NCBI RefSeq assembly: GCF_021391495.1
Contig: NZ_CP090063.1
Coordinates: 434,001-498,000, forward strand
Source of the DNA: Amycolatopsis acidiphila
Lineage (GTDB): Bacteria; Actinomycetota; Actinomycetes; Mycobacteriales; Pseudonocardiaceae
Length of the DNA: 64,000 nucleotides
Reading direction: 5' to 3'
Shown: positions 44,267 to 52,673 of the stretch, piece after piece
How positions within the stretch are numbered: position 1 is the first letter of the stretch
Layout of the letters: the number at the start of each line of letters is the position of its first letter
Made by a program: the position numbers and the translations under genes
Notes under the pieces: model-generated
What the model saw: only the letters and a program-made list of their open reading frames with translations
Database searches by the model: none
What the model was told of the DNA's origin: nothing

Positions 44267-45580
44267 ATGTCCGCGGTCACCGAAGGGACTCCGCGCCGCG
44301 GCAGGCACCGCGCCGAAAGGCCGGGCTCGCCGTTGCGCGCGATGGCCGGGCGGCTCGGCTGGGGGCTCGGGGACCAGGCGGTGTCCAGCCTCACCAACTT
44401 CGCCGTCGGGCTGTACGTCGCGCGCTCGCTCGGGGCCACGGCGTTCGGTGTGTTCAGCCTCGCGTGGGTGACCTACGGGGTGATCATCAACATCTCCCGC
44501 GGCCTCGGCACCGACCCGCTCATGGTCCGGTTCAGCGGGGTCGCGACGCAGATCTGGCGGGCCGCCACGGCGCGGGCCGCGGGTACGGCGCTCGCGGTCG
44601 GGGTCGGCACCGGGGCGCTCAGCGTGCTCGTCGGCCTGGCGATCGGCGGGCAGGTCGGGCTCGCGTTCGTCGGGCTGGGCATCGTGCTGCCGTTCCTGAC
44701 GCTGCAGGACTCGTGGCGGTTCGGGTTCTTCGCCGCCGGTCAGGGGCACAGGGCGTTCCTCAACGACGTGGTGTGGGGGGTCGCGCTCGCGCCCGCGATG
44801 ATCTTCGCCGCCAAGCACGGCAGCGTGCTCGGCTTCGTGCTGGCCTGGGGACTCTCGGGTGGGGTCGCCGCACTCTTCGGCTGCTTCCAGACCGGCATCC
44901 TGCCGCGGCCGTCGGCGGTTCGCGGCTGGCTGCGCGACCAGCGGGACCTCGGCACCCGCTACCTGATCGAGAACGTCAGCAACAGCGGTGCCTCCCAGCT
45001 GCGCGCGTACGGGCTCGGCGCGATCGCCGGGCTCGCCGCGGTCGGCACCGTGCGGGGTGCCGAACTGCTGCAGGGACCGTTCCAGGCGGTGCTGATGGGA
45101 CTGTCCCTGGTCACGGTCGCGGAGGCGGCCAGGGTGCTGCGCCGGGCGCCGCACCGGCTGCCGCTGTTCTGCCTGCTGCTCGGCGCGGGACAGGCCGTGG
45201 CCGCGCTCGCCTGGGGGCTCGCACTGCTGTTCCTGCTGCCCGACGTCATCGGGGTGCACCTGCTCGGCTCCATCTGGTCCGGGGCACAGGCGCTGATCCT
45301 GCCGGCCACGATCTCGGTGATGGGCGCCAGCTTCTCGACCGGCGCCGCCTCCGGGCTGCGCGCGCTCGGGCTCGCCCGGCGCAGCCTGCGCTCGCAGGTC
45401 ATCGTGTCCGCCTGCTACCTCGTCGGCGGCCTCATCGGCGCGGCCGTCGCCGGTGCGGTCGGCTCGGCGTGGGGCGTCGCGATCGCCACGACCACCGGCT
45501 CCGCGATCTGGTGGGTGCAGCTGCGCGCCGGGATGCGCGAGCACTCTCATCTGTCCACCGTCGAAATGAGGCCGATATGA
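44267..45580 (+). CDS. Polysaccharide flippase (Wzx-like)
   Basis: A 437-residue integral membrane protein with about 12-14 predicted helices of the MOP/PST superfamily, which moves undecaprenyl-linked repeat units across the membrane. The first helices (ALGDQAVSSL-like WGLGDQAVSSLTNFAVGLYV) and the conserved GATAFGVFSLAWVTYG near residue 60 are typical. A basic Arg/Gly N-terminus precedes helix 1. Present once in the cluster and paired with the Wzy-like gene on the other strand. Confidence 0.85.
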   Translation: MSAVTEGTPRRGRHRAERPGSPLRAMAGRLGWGLGDQAVSSLTNFAVGLYVARSLGATAFGVFSLAWVTYGVIINISRGLGTDPLMVRFSGVATQIWRAATARAAGTALAVGVGTGALSVLVGLAIGGQVGLAFVGLGIVLPFLTLQDSWRFGFFAAGQGHRAFLNDVVWGVALAPAMIFAAKHGSVLGFVLAWGLSGGVAALFGCFQTGILPRPSAVRGWLRDQRDLGTRYLIENVSNSGASQLRAYGLGAIAGLAAVGTVRGAELLQGPFQAVLMGLSLVTVAEAARVLRRAPHRLPLFCLLLGAGQAVAALAWGLALLFLLPDVIGVHLLGSIWSGAQALILPATISVMGASFSTGAASGLRALGLARRSLRSQVIVSACYLVGGLIGAAVAGAVGSAWGVAIATTTGSAIWWVQLRAGMREHSHLSTVEMRPI

Positions 45581-46518
45581 CGACCCCGCGGTTGAGCCTG
45601 GGCTTGCCCGTCTACAACGGCGAGGAGTATCTGGCGGAGTCCCTGGACGCCCTGCTCGGGCAGAGCTTCGAGGACTTCGAGCTGATCATCTCCGACAACG
45701 CCTCCACCGATGGCACGGAAGAGATCTGCCGCACCTACCTGGCCAAGGACTCGCGCATCCGGTACGTACGGCTGGCCGAGAACATCGGGGCCGGGCCGAA
45801 CCACAACTTCGTGTTCGCCGAAGCCCGGGGCGAGCTGTTCAAATGGGCTTCGCACGACGACCTCTACGGCCGCGACCTGCTGCTGCGCTGCGTGGAAGCG
45901 CTTGACGAGCGGCCGGACATCGTCCTGGCGCACAGCTGGAACGCGATCATCGACGAGCACAGCCGGGTCACCCAGCCCTTCGACTACACCCTCGCCACGG
46001 ACTCGCCGCGCGCGCCGATCCGGTTTCGGAGCCTGCTGCTCGAGCCCGGTGGGGACGACTTCTACGGGGTGATCCGCTCCGACGTGCTGCGCCGGGTCAA
46101 GCCGCACGACAGCTACCACCACGCCGACCGGGTGTTCGTCGCGGACATCGCCCTGCACGGGCCGTTCTACCAGGTCCCCGAGCTGTTGTACTTCCGTCGC
46201 GACCATCCCGCGCGTGCGGAACGGGCCAACCCGACGCTGCGCAAGCGGTGCGCGAACCTCGACCCCAGGCGGGCGGACAAGCGGCGGCATCCGATGGTGC
46301 GGCTGCTCGGCGAGTACGTGCTCGGGTTCGTCGGCGCGGTCCAGCGGGCGCCGCTGTCGGCCGCGGACCGCCGCGAGTGCTACCGCCACCTGGGCGAATG
46401 GCTCACCGCGCGGGCCCGGCCGGGTTCCGGCGAGCGCATCGAGGACCGGCCGCCCGTCGACTTCACCGACTTCGACCTCGACGCGGTCGTGCCGGGAAGA
46501 CAGGGGAGAGTCCGATGA
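45577..46518 (+). CDS. Glycosyltransferase family 2
   Basis: A 313-residue GT-A fold transferase. RLSLGLPVYNGEEYLAESLD (residues 5-24) and LIISDNASTDGTEEIC form the nucleotide-binding half; the DxD-type site is KWASHDDLYGRDL (near residue 90). No membrane segments. A basic C-terminus (LRKRCANLDPRRADKRRH) may bind membrane phospholipids. It adds one sugar of the repeat unit. ATG 45577 overlaps the flippase stop. Confidence 0.9.
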   Translation: MTTPRLSLGLPVYNGEEYLAESLDALLGQSFEDFELIISDNASTDGTEEICRTYLAKDSRIRYVRLAENIGAGPNHNFVFAEARGELFKWASHDDLYGRDLLLRCVEALDERPDIVLAHSWNAIIDEHSRVTQPFDYTLATDSPRAPIRFRSLLLEPGGDDFYGVIRSDVLRRVKPHDSYHHADRVFVADIALHGPFYQVPELLYFRRDHPARAERANPTLRKRCANLDPRRADKRRHPMVRLLGEYVLGFVGAVQRAPLSAADRRECYRHLGEWLTARARPGSGERIEDRPPVDFTDFDLDAVVPGRQGRVR

Positions 46519-47687
46519 TCCGGGTCGGCCTGTTCGGGTTGCTCGGCTCGGGCAACCTCGGCAACGACGGCTCGCTGGAGGCCGTGCTGCGGTTCCTGCG
46601 CTCGGAGCACCCGGACGCGCGGCTGAGCGCGTTCTGCGGCGGGCCGGACCTCGTGTCCGCCCGCTACGGCATCGACGCGACCCCGCTGCACTGGTTCGGC
46701 GGCGAGTACCGGACGGCTTCGGGCGTGCGGGCGATCGCGTTGAAGGGGCTCGGCAAGTTCGTCGACGTCTGGCGCACGGCCGCCTGGGTCCGGCGCCAGG
46801 ACGTGGTGATCGTGCCGGGCATGGGGGTGCTGGAGGCGACGCTTCCGTTGCGGCCCTGGGGTTTCCCGTACTCGCTGCTGTTGCTGACCGTGGCCGGCCG
46901 GCTGCTGGGCACGAAGGTCGCGCTGGTGAGCGTCGGGGCGAACGTGATCGGTCACCGGGTGACGCGCGGCATCGTGAAGACGGCCGGGAGCCTGGCCTCC
47001 TACCGGTCCTACCGGGATGCCGGTTCCCGCGACGCGATGGCCGAGATGGGCGTCGACACCTCGGCGGACGAGGTCTACCCCGACCTCGCGTTCGCGCTGC
47101 CGGTGCCGTCCGCGGAGCGCGCGCCCGGCACCGTCGGCGTCGGGGTGATGGCCTTCCGCGGCGGGAACGACGAGCGCGCGCGGGCCGAGGAGATCTATCG
47201 GTCCTATGTGGACGGTATGAAGCGGTTCGTGCACTGGCTGGTCGACCGCGGCCGTCCGGTGTGGCTGTTCACCGGCGACCAGGTGGACGCGCCGGTGGTC
47301 GACGAGATCCTCGCCGAGTGCGGCCCGCTGGTGAGCGCTTCGGCCGCGTCCTCTTTGGACGCCATCATGCGGGAGATGGCCGCTGTGGACGTCGTCGTGG
47401 CGACGCGCTACCACAACGTGCTGTGCGCGCTGAAGGTGTGCAAGCCGACGATCTCCGTCGGGTACGCCGCGAAGAACGAGGCGCTGATGGCCGGGATGGG
47501 CCTCGGCGAGTACTGCCATCCCGCGCGGCACATCGACTTCGACCGGCTCACCGCGCAGTTCACCTCGCTGGAGACCCGGTCGGACGAGCTGGGCGCGACC
47601 CTCGCCGAGCGCAACGCCGCGTCCGAGCAACGGGTCAAGCACCAGCTCGCGGCCCTGTCCGCGGTCTTCCCCGGGGAGGTGCGATGA
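46515..47687 (+). CDS. Polysaccharide pyruvyl transferase family protein
   Basis: A 390-residue GT-B-like enzyme that ketalises sugars with pyruvate from phosphoenolpyruvate, adding negative charge. GLFGLLGSGNLGNDGSLEAV (residues 5-24) is the N-terminal signature; VVIVPGMGVLEA and VVVATRYHNVLCALKVCKPT (near residues 95 and 290) follow the CsaB/WcaK pattern. It marks the polymer as likely acidic, possibly anchoring S-layer-type proteins if pyruvylation is terminal. Start overlaps the GT2 stop. Confidence 0.87.
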   Translation: MIRVGLFGLLGSGNLGNDGSLEAVLRFLRSEHPDARLSAFCGGPDLVSARYGIDATPLHWFGGEYRTASGVRAIALKGLGKFVDVWRTAAWVRRQDVVIVPGMGVLEATLPLRPWGFPYSLLLLTVAGRLLGTKVALVSVGANVIGHRVTRGIVKTAGSLASYRSYRDAGSRDAMAEMGVDTSADEVYPDLAFALPVPSAERAPGTVGVGVMAFRGGNDERARAEEIYRSYVDGMKRFVHWLVDRGRPVWLFTGDQVDAPVVDEILAECGPLVSASAASSLDAIMREMAAVDVVVATRYHNVLCALKVCKPTISVGYAAKNEALMAGMGLGEYCHPARHIDFDRLTAQFTSLETRSDELGATLAERNAASEQRVKHQLAALSAVFPGEVR

Positions 47688-48232
47688 GAGCCGTCCCGGT
47701 GCCGGCGATCGCCGGCGCGTACCTGTTCGAACCCACCCCGCACGTGGACGAGCGCGGCTTCTTCAGCCGCACGTTCGACCGCGAGGTGGTCCGGTCGGCG
47801 GGCATCGACCCGGACTCGTTCGCCCAGGACAGCCTTTCCCGCTCCACCAAGGGCGTCGTGCGCGGGATGCACCTGCGCTCGGGTGCGGGCGAGGCCAAGC
47901 TCGTCCGCTGCTCCTACGGCGAGGTGTTCGACGTCGTGGTCGACCTCCGCCCCGGTTCCCCGACCTACCGGAACCAGGAGTACTTCGAGCTGTCCGGGCG
48001 CACGCAGGTCTCGCTCTACATCCCCGCGGGCTGCGCGCACGGCTTCCAGGCCCTGACCGATCCCGCCGACGTCTCCTACCGGATCGACCGGCCGCACGAG
48101 AAGTCCGAAGACGTCACGATCGCCTTCGACGACCCCGAACTGGCCATCCCGTGGCCCGTCCCGATCACGTTGATCTCCGAGCGCGACAAGCAGGCGCCGA
48201 CGCTCGCCGAAGCACTGAAGATGTCGAGGTAA
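47684..48232 (+). CDS. dTDP-4-keto-6-deoxysugar 3,5-epimerase family (RmlC-like)
   Basis: A 182-residue cupin epimerase. The catalytic His is in GVVRGMHLRSGAGEAKLVRC (near residues 61-80) and Asp in VFDVVVDLRPGSPTYRN; the family Tyr is in SLYIPAGCAHGFQAL. It would make an L-configured 6-deoxy-4-keto sugar from the nucleotide-sugar pool. No RmlB or RmlD homologue is encoded in the window, so the substrate may come from elsewhere in the genome. Overlaps the previous stop by 4 bp. Confidence 0.9.
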   Translation: MRAVPVPAIAGAYLFEPTPHVDERGFFSRTFDREVVRSAGIDPDSFAQDSLSRSTKGVVRGMHLRSGAGEAKLVRCSYGEVFDVVVDLRPGSPTYRNQEYFELSGRTQVSLYIPAGCAHGFQALTDPADVSYRIDRPHEKSEDVTIAFDDPELAIPWPVPITLISERDKQAPTLAEALKMSR

Positions 48233-48237
48233 CTGCC

Positions 48238-49554
48238 ATGGACACGGCTCATCCGTTGCCGCGGTCGCGCAAGGCGAACCAGCGGCTGCACTTCCTGATC
48301 CCCGGTGGCGCCCACACCTACGCCAAGGGCGACGACCAGTTCCCCGAAGGCATGGCGCCCGTCATCTCGCACGGCAAGGGCGCGCACGTGTGGGATGTCG
48401 ACGGGAACGAGTACATCGAGTACGGCGCAGGGCTCAGGTCCGTCAGCCTCGGGCATGCCCATCCGCGGGTGATCGAGGCCGTCGGGCGTGAGCTGGTGCG
48501 TGGTTCCAACTTCGTGCGCCCGAGCTTCCTGGAGATCGAAGCGGCGGAACGGTTCCTCGCGACCGTGCCGACCGCGGAGATGGTGAAGTTCGCCAAGAAC
48601 GGCTCGGACGTGACCACCGCGGCGGTGCGGCTGGCGCGGGCGGCGACCGGGCGGCGGCTGGTGGCCGTGTGCCAGGACCACCCGTTCTTCTCCACCGACG
48701 ACTGGTTCATCGGGACCACGCCGATGAACGCCGGCATTCCCGCGCGGACCACGGATATGACGGTCAAGTTCCCCTACGGCGACCTCGCGGCGACCGAGGA
48801 GGTCCTGCGCGGCGGCGATGTCGCGTGCCTGATCCTCGAAGCCGCGACGCACGCCGAGCCCGCGCCCGGCTACCTCGCGGGTCTGCGCGACCTCGCGCAC
48901 AGGTACGGCTCGCTGCTGATCTTCGACGAGATGATCACCGGCTTCCGCTGGTCGGACTTGGGTGCGCAGGGGCTGTACGGGGTGCAGCCGGACCTGTCGA
49001 CGTTCGGCAAGGCGCTCGGCAACGGGTTCGCGGTGTCGGCACTGGCCGGTCGCCGCGAGGTGATGGAGCAGGGCGGGCTGCGTGACTCGCGCGAACGCGT
49101 GTTCCTGCTGTCCAGCACGCACGGCGCCGAAACGCACTCGCTCGCCGCGGCGATGGCCGTGATGGAGACCTACGTCGAGGAAGGCATCTCGGCGCGGCTG
49201 CACGCGCTCGGCACCCGGCTCGCCGACGGGGTGCGTGCGGCCGCCGTGGGTATCGGCGTCGGGGAGCACGTGCTGGTGCGCGGGCGCGCGAGCAACCTGG
49301 TGTTCGCGACGCTGGACGAGAACCTGCAACCGTCGCCGCTCTACCGGACGTTGTTCATGCGGCAGCTGATCAGCGGCGGGGTGCTCGGGCCGTCGTTCGT
49401 GGTCAGCAGCGCTCTGTCGGACGAGGACATCGACCGCACGGTCGACGTGGTCGCGCAGGCGTGTGTCGTGTACCGCAAGGCGCTCGACTCCGGCGACCCG
49501 ACGACTTGGCTGGGCGGGCGCCCGGTGCAGCCGGTCTTCCGCCGCTACGTCTGA
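48238..49554 (+). CDS. Class III PLP aminotransferase (glutamate-1-semialdehyde aminomutase-like)
   Basis: A 438-residue fold-type I PLP enzyme. The PLP Asp is in LLIFDEMITGFRWSDLGA (near residue 222-239) and the Schiff-base Lys in LSTFGKALGNGFAVSALA (near 256-273); HFLIPGGAHTYAKGDDQFP near the N-terminus resembles glutamate-1-semialdehyde aminomutases. In sugar operons these proteins aminate keto-sugars or amino acid-like substituents. Last gene of the plus-strand operon; ATG 48238 with a short 5-bp spacer. Confidence 0.87.
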   Translation: MDTAHPLPRSRKANQRLHFLIPGGAHTYAKGDDQFPEGMAPVISHGKGAHVWDVDGNEYIEYGAGLRSVSLGHAHPRVIEAVGRELVRGSNFVRPSFLEIEAAERFLATVPTAEMVKFAKNGSDVTTAAVRLARAATGRRLVAVCQDHPFFSTDDWFIGTTPMNAGIPARTTDMTVKFPYGDLAATEEVLRGGDVACLILEAATHAEPAPGYLAGLRDLAHRYGSLLIFDEMITGFRWSDLGAQGLYGVQPDLSTFGKALGNGFAVSALAGRREVMEQGGLRDSRERVFLLSSTHGAETHSLAAAMAVMETYVEEGISARLHALGTRLADGVRAAAVGIGVGEHVLVRGRASNLVFATLDENLQPSPLYRTLFMRQLISGGVLGPSFVVSSALSDEDIDRTVDVVAQACVVYRKALDSGDPTTWLGGRPVQPVFRRYV

Positions 49555-49613
49555 GGTACTGGCCGAGATCCGCGACAGACGTCAGCCGACGGCGTCCGAC
49601 CGGTGCGCTCGCG

Positions 49614-50243
49614 CTACATCCGCGTGGAAGGAACCCTGTCGACCGCCCAGGCGGTCGGCGGCACCACCGCCAGCGCGGTGCAGAAGCCGCCGATCGCGTC
49701 GGTCGGGTAGTGCGCGCTGAGGGCGACCTCGGTCCAGCCCATGACCGCGCCCGCGAGGAGCGCCACGCCCAGGACCAGCGCGGTCCCGGCCACCGGGCCG
49801 AGTTGCAGCCGGTCGGCGGCGATCAGCGCCAGTACCAGCGCCAGCGCGGTGGCGAAAGCCGTGTGGCCGCTCGGGAAGGACAGGTAGCCGCCGTGGATCG
49901 TGCGGTCGACGACGGGTTTGAGCAGGGTCGTCACGCCGACCGTGACGCCGGACGCGACCAGCACCAGCACGGCCGACCTGCGCCGCCCGGCCAGCCAGCA
50001 GCCGCCGGTGAGCACCACGAGCAGGAGCACGGACCCGACGGGCTCGCCGAGGAAGTCGATGCCGAGCGCGATGTCCCGCAGTGACCCGCCCAGCCCGTCC
50101 ACCGGCGCGACCCACTCGCCACTGCTGTCCCCGGCGTAGGCCAGCGCCTGGACGAGCACCACGAGTGCGGCGACGACCGCCCCGACCGCGAGCGGCAACC
50201 GCAGGGCACGGGTCAACGCCGGTGGCGCGGATACGAGGGTCAC
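49614..50243 (-). CDS. PAP2-family membrane phosphatase
   Basis: A 209-residue protein with about six helices. The phosphatase motifs are partly conserved: LKPVVDRTIHG (motif 1, Lys and Arg but Thr instead of Pro), YLSFPSGHTAFA (motif 2, PSGH intact) and EVALSAHYPTD (motif 3, His and Asp kept, but the usual Ser-Arg pair before it is missing). Likely dephosphorylates undecaprenyl pyrophosphate or a related lipid; lowered activity is possible. GTG 50243. It converges on the aminotransferase gene, 59 bp between stops. Confidence 0.8.
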   Translation of the reverse strand: MTLVSAPPALTRALRLPLAVGAVVAALVVLVQALAYAGDSSGEWVAPVDGLGGSLRDIALGIDFLGEPVGSVLLLVVLTGGCWLAGRRRSAVLVLVASGVTVGVTTLLKPVVDRTIHGGYLSFPSGHTAFATALALVLALIAADRLQLGPVAGTALVLGVALLAGAVMGWTEVALSAHYPTDAIGGFCTALAVVPPTAWAVDRVPSTRM

Positions 50244-50309
50244 CTGGGGAAGTCGCGGGGGAGGCGCGCTTCGTTTCGACGGGCGGGACCTGACTCGGTC
50301 TCCCGAAGC

Positions 50310-51473
50310 TCAGCCGATCGCTGCCCGGTATCCCGACAACAACCGGTCCAGGCCGACGGACGGGGTGAACTCCTTTTCGTACCGGAGGCGGGCCGCGTCA
50401 CCCAGCTCGCGGTTGCGGGCCGGCGCCACGACGCGGCGCAGGGCCGCCGCCAGCGCGGGCGCGTCGCCTGGCGGGTGCAGCAGGCCGGTGACCTCGTCGT
50501 CGACCAGTTCCGGGAACGCGCCGTGCGCGGGGGCGACCGCGGGCACCCCGGCGGCCATCGCCTCGACGACCACCAGGCCGAACGCCTCCAGCCACACCGA
50601 CGGCGCCACCACCGCCGACGCGCGGGCCAGCAGCGCCTGGCACTCCGCCTTCGTGCGCAGGCCCAGGTACTGGACGTCGGCGCGACCGGCGGCCCACGAA
50701 GCCACCTCGTCGGACAGCGGGCCGGTGCCGGCCAGGACCAGCGGCATGCCGACGTCCGCCACCGACCAGGCGTCCATCAGCAGCCGGACGCCCTTCTCCT
50801 CCGTCATCCGCCCCAGGTACAGCACGTGCTCGCCGGGCAGTTCCCGGCGCAGCGCGGGATCGTCGACGAAGTTGTGCTTCACCACCAGGGACTCGCCGGG
50901 CATCCCGGCCGAGACCAGCAGCTCCCGCTGCGCCCCGGAGATGCAGAAGAACCGCGAGATCCCCGACCACCAGCGGCGCCGGTTGACCGCGGTCGACAAC
51001 GCCATCGGCAGCGTCGCCACGCGTGAGCCGCGGTAACAGCCGTGCCGGACCGCCGGCACCGGCTGCCCGCCGACGCACGACGTGCACACGTGCCCGTCGC
51101 GGTACAGCGTCCCCGGCGGGCAGACCATGCCGTAGTTGTGCAGGGTCGCGACCGCGGGCACCCGCGCGTCCGAACACGCGGCTACGACCGACGGCGACAG
51201 CAGCGGGAACGTGTTGTGGATGTGCACGACGTCCGGCCGATCGGCCCTCAGCTGCTCCACCAGGTACGTGCGCACCGCCGAGTTCCACGGCACGCGCAAC
51301 GGCACGGTCGCCTTCCCGACGAACGACATCGACGCGATGTCGTCGCTGCGCCGCTCGAACAACCGCACGTCGTGCCCGGCCGAGCGCAGCAGCCCGACCT
51401 CCTGGTCGACGACGTTGTTCTCCCCGCTCGGCTGCTCCGAGCGGTACCGGTTGTGGACGACGAGGACCTTCAC
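50310..51473 (-). CDS. GT4 family glycosyltransferase
   Basis: A 387-residue GT-B transferase. The N-terminus VKVLVVHNRYRSEQPSGENN contains the acceptor-side loop; VVHIHNTFPLLSPSV and CPPGTLYRDGHVCTSCVGG (near residues 82-140) follow, the Cys-rich segment being unusual for GT4 but seen in WcaI-like members. Donor half has VLYLGRMTEEKGVRLLMDAW and the E-x7-E motif EAFGLVVVE followed by AMAAGVPAVAP. GTG 51473 overlaps the ligase stop (GTGA). Adds a sugar to the repeat unit. Confidence 0.88.
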   Translation of the reverse strand: MKVLVVHNRYRSEQPSGENNVVDQEVGLLRSAGHDVRLFERRSDDIASMSFVGKATVPLRVPWNSAVRTYLVEQLRADRPDVVHIHNTFPLLSPSVVAACSDARVPAVATLHNYGMVCPPGTLYRDGHVCTSCVGGQPVPAVRHGCYRGSRVATLPMALSTAVNRRRWWSGISRFFCISGAQRELLVSAGMPGESLVVKHNFVDDPALRRELPGEHVLYLGRMTEEKGVRLLMDAWSVADVGMPLVLAGTGPLSDEVASWAAGRADVQYLGLRTKAECQALLARASAVVAPSVWLEAFGLVVVEAMAAGVPAVAPAHGAFPELVDDEVTGLLHPPGDAPALAAALRRVVAPARNRELGDAARLRYEKEFTPSVGLDRLLSGYRAAIG

Positions 51474-52672
51474 GAAACCTCCGGACGGGCGGGACGGGCC
51501 AGCAGCGAACCCGCCACGGCCAGGTGCAGCAGGTACGGCGACGCGTCGCCCAGCCCGGCCTCGGTGTAGGACGCCGAGATGCAGTAGACGATCAGGAAGA
51601 TCGCGCACGCCCGCTCCAGCGACGGCGGCCGCAGGGCCGCGACCCCGGCCAGCACCAGCAGGAACGCCGCGACCAGTGCGCACCCGACCAGACCCTGCTC
51701 GTGGAACACGGCGAGCCAGCTGTTGTCGATCGGCAGGCCGTCGTAGGACTTGTCGCCGAGGCCGATGCCGAAGAGGTTCTCCCCGACGGTCCGTGGCGCG
51801 TTCAGCAGGGCGTCCCACACCTTCGCGCGACCGGTGAGCGTCGAGAAGTTGTCCTCGGACTGCCCGCGCAGGAACCACGCCTGCAGCAGCGAGCCCAGCG
51901 CGATCACCGAGAACGCCGCGATCAGCCCGAACCACGCGAACACCCGCCGCGCCCGGGCGCTGGTCAGCCCGAGCGACAGCAGCGCGACGAGCAGCCCGAT
52001 GATCAGGCCGAGGGTGGCGGTCCGGGTGTGCGTCAGCATCAGCAACGCGATCGCCGGGATCGAGATGATCAGCGCGCTGCGCCGGTCGATCCGCTTGCCC
52101 AGCCACAGCAACAGCGCCAGCCCCGAGATGACCGCCGCGTACTGGCCGATCTGCGGCGGGGTGAGCGGCCAGATCGCGCCCGCGAGCCGCCCGCCGTAGA
52201 TGCCCGGCAACGCCTTGCCCGGGGCGATCGCGAGGCCGACCGCGACGGTCAGCAGCACCACGCCGTAGGCCTTGATGTGGAACCGGACGAAGTTCGTGCT
52301 GCCGTTCCACCACCGGGTGAGCAGCCACAGGGTGCCGACGAACACCGCGAGCCGGAAACACCGGAAGAGCGCGCCGAGCCCGGCCTCCAGGTGCGCGCTG
52401 GAGAGGATGCCGACCACCAGCAGCAGGCTGAGCAGCAGCAGGTACGCGCTCGGCCGGATGCGCAGCTTGAGGTTCACCACGAGCGCCAGCGCGAACGCGG
52501 TGATCAGTGCGCCCATCGTGACCAGCTGGATGACCGAGCGCGGCAGCGGGATGACGGTCTGGGCGCCGGTGGAGCCCAGCGTGTTGAGGATCAGCAGTCC
52601 CCACGCCACCGCGACCGCGCGTGGCGTGCGCTCGGTGGCGGTGACCTGTGGTGCGAGCTGTGTCAGCGCCAT
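51470..52672 (-). CDS. O-antigen ligase/polymerase family protein (Wzy-like)
   Basis: A 400-residue integral membrane protein with about 10-12 helices. The large extracytoplasmic loop carries the Wzy_C-type pattern FLRGQSEDNFSTLTGRAKVW and LFGIGLGDKSYDGLPIDNSW (near residues 268-320), where conserved Arg and His-like residues act in polymerisation. It probably joins undecaprenyl-linked repeat units outside the membrane. With the flippase and Wzz-like proteins it defines a Wzx/Wzy-type pathway. Confidence 0.85.
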   Translation of the reverse strand: MALTQLAPQVTATERTPRAVAVAWGLLILNTLGSTGAQTVIPLPRSVIQLVTMGALITAFALALVVNLKLRIRPSAYLLLLSLLLVVGILSSAHLEAGLGALFRCFRLAVFVGTLWLLTRWWNGSTNFVRFHIKAYGVVLLTVAVGLAIAPGKALPGIYGGRLAGAIWPLTPPQIGQYAAVISGLALLLWLGKRIDRRSALIISIPAIALLMLTHTRTATLGLIIGLLVALLSLGLTSARARRVFAWFGLIAAFSVIALGSLLQAWFLRGQSEDNFSTLTGRAKVWDALLNAPRTVGENLFGIGLGDKSYDGLPIDNSWLAVFHEQGLVGCALVAAFLLVLAGVAALRPPSLERACAIFLIVYCISASYTEAGLGDASPYLLHLAVAGSLLARPARPEVS

Positions 52673-52673
52673 C

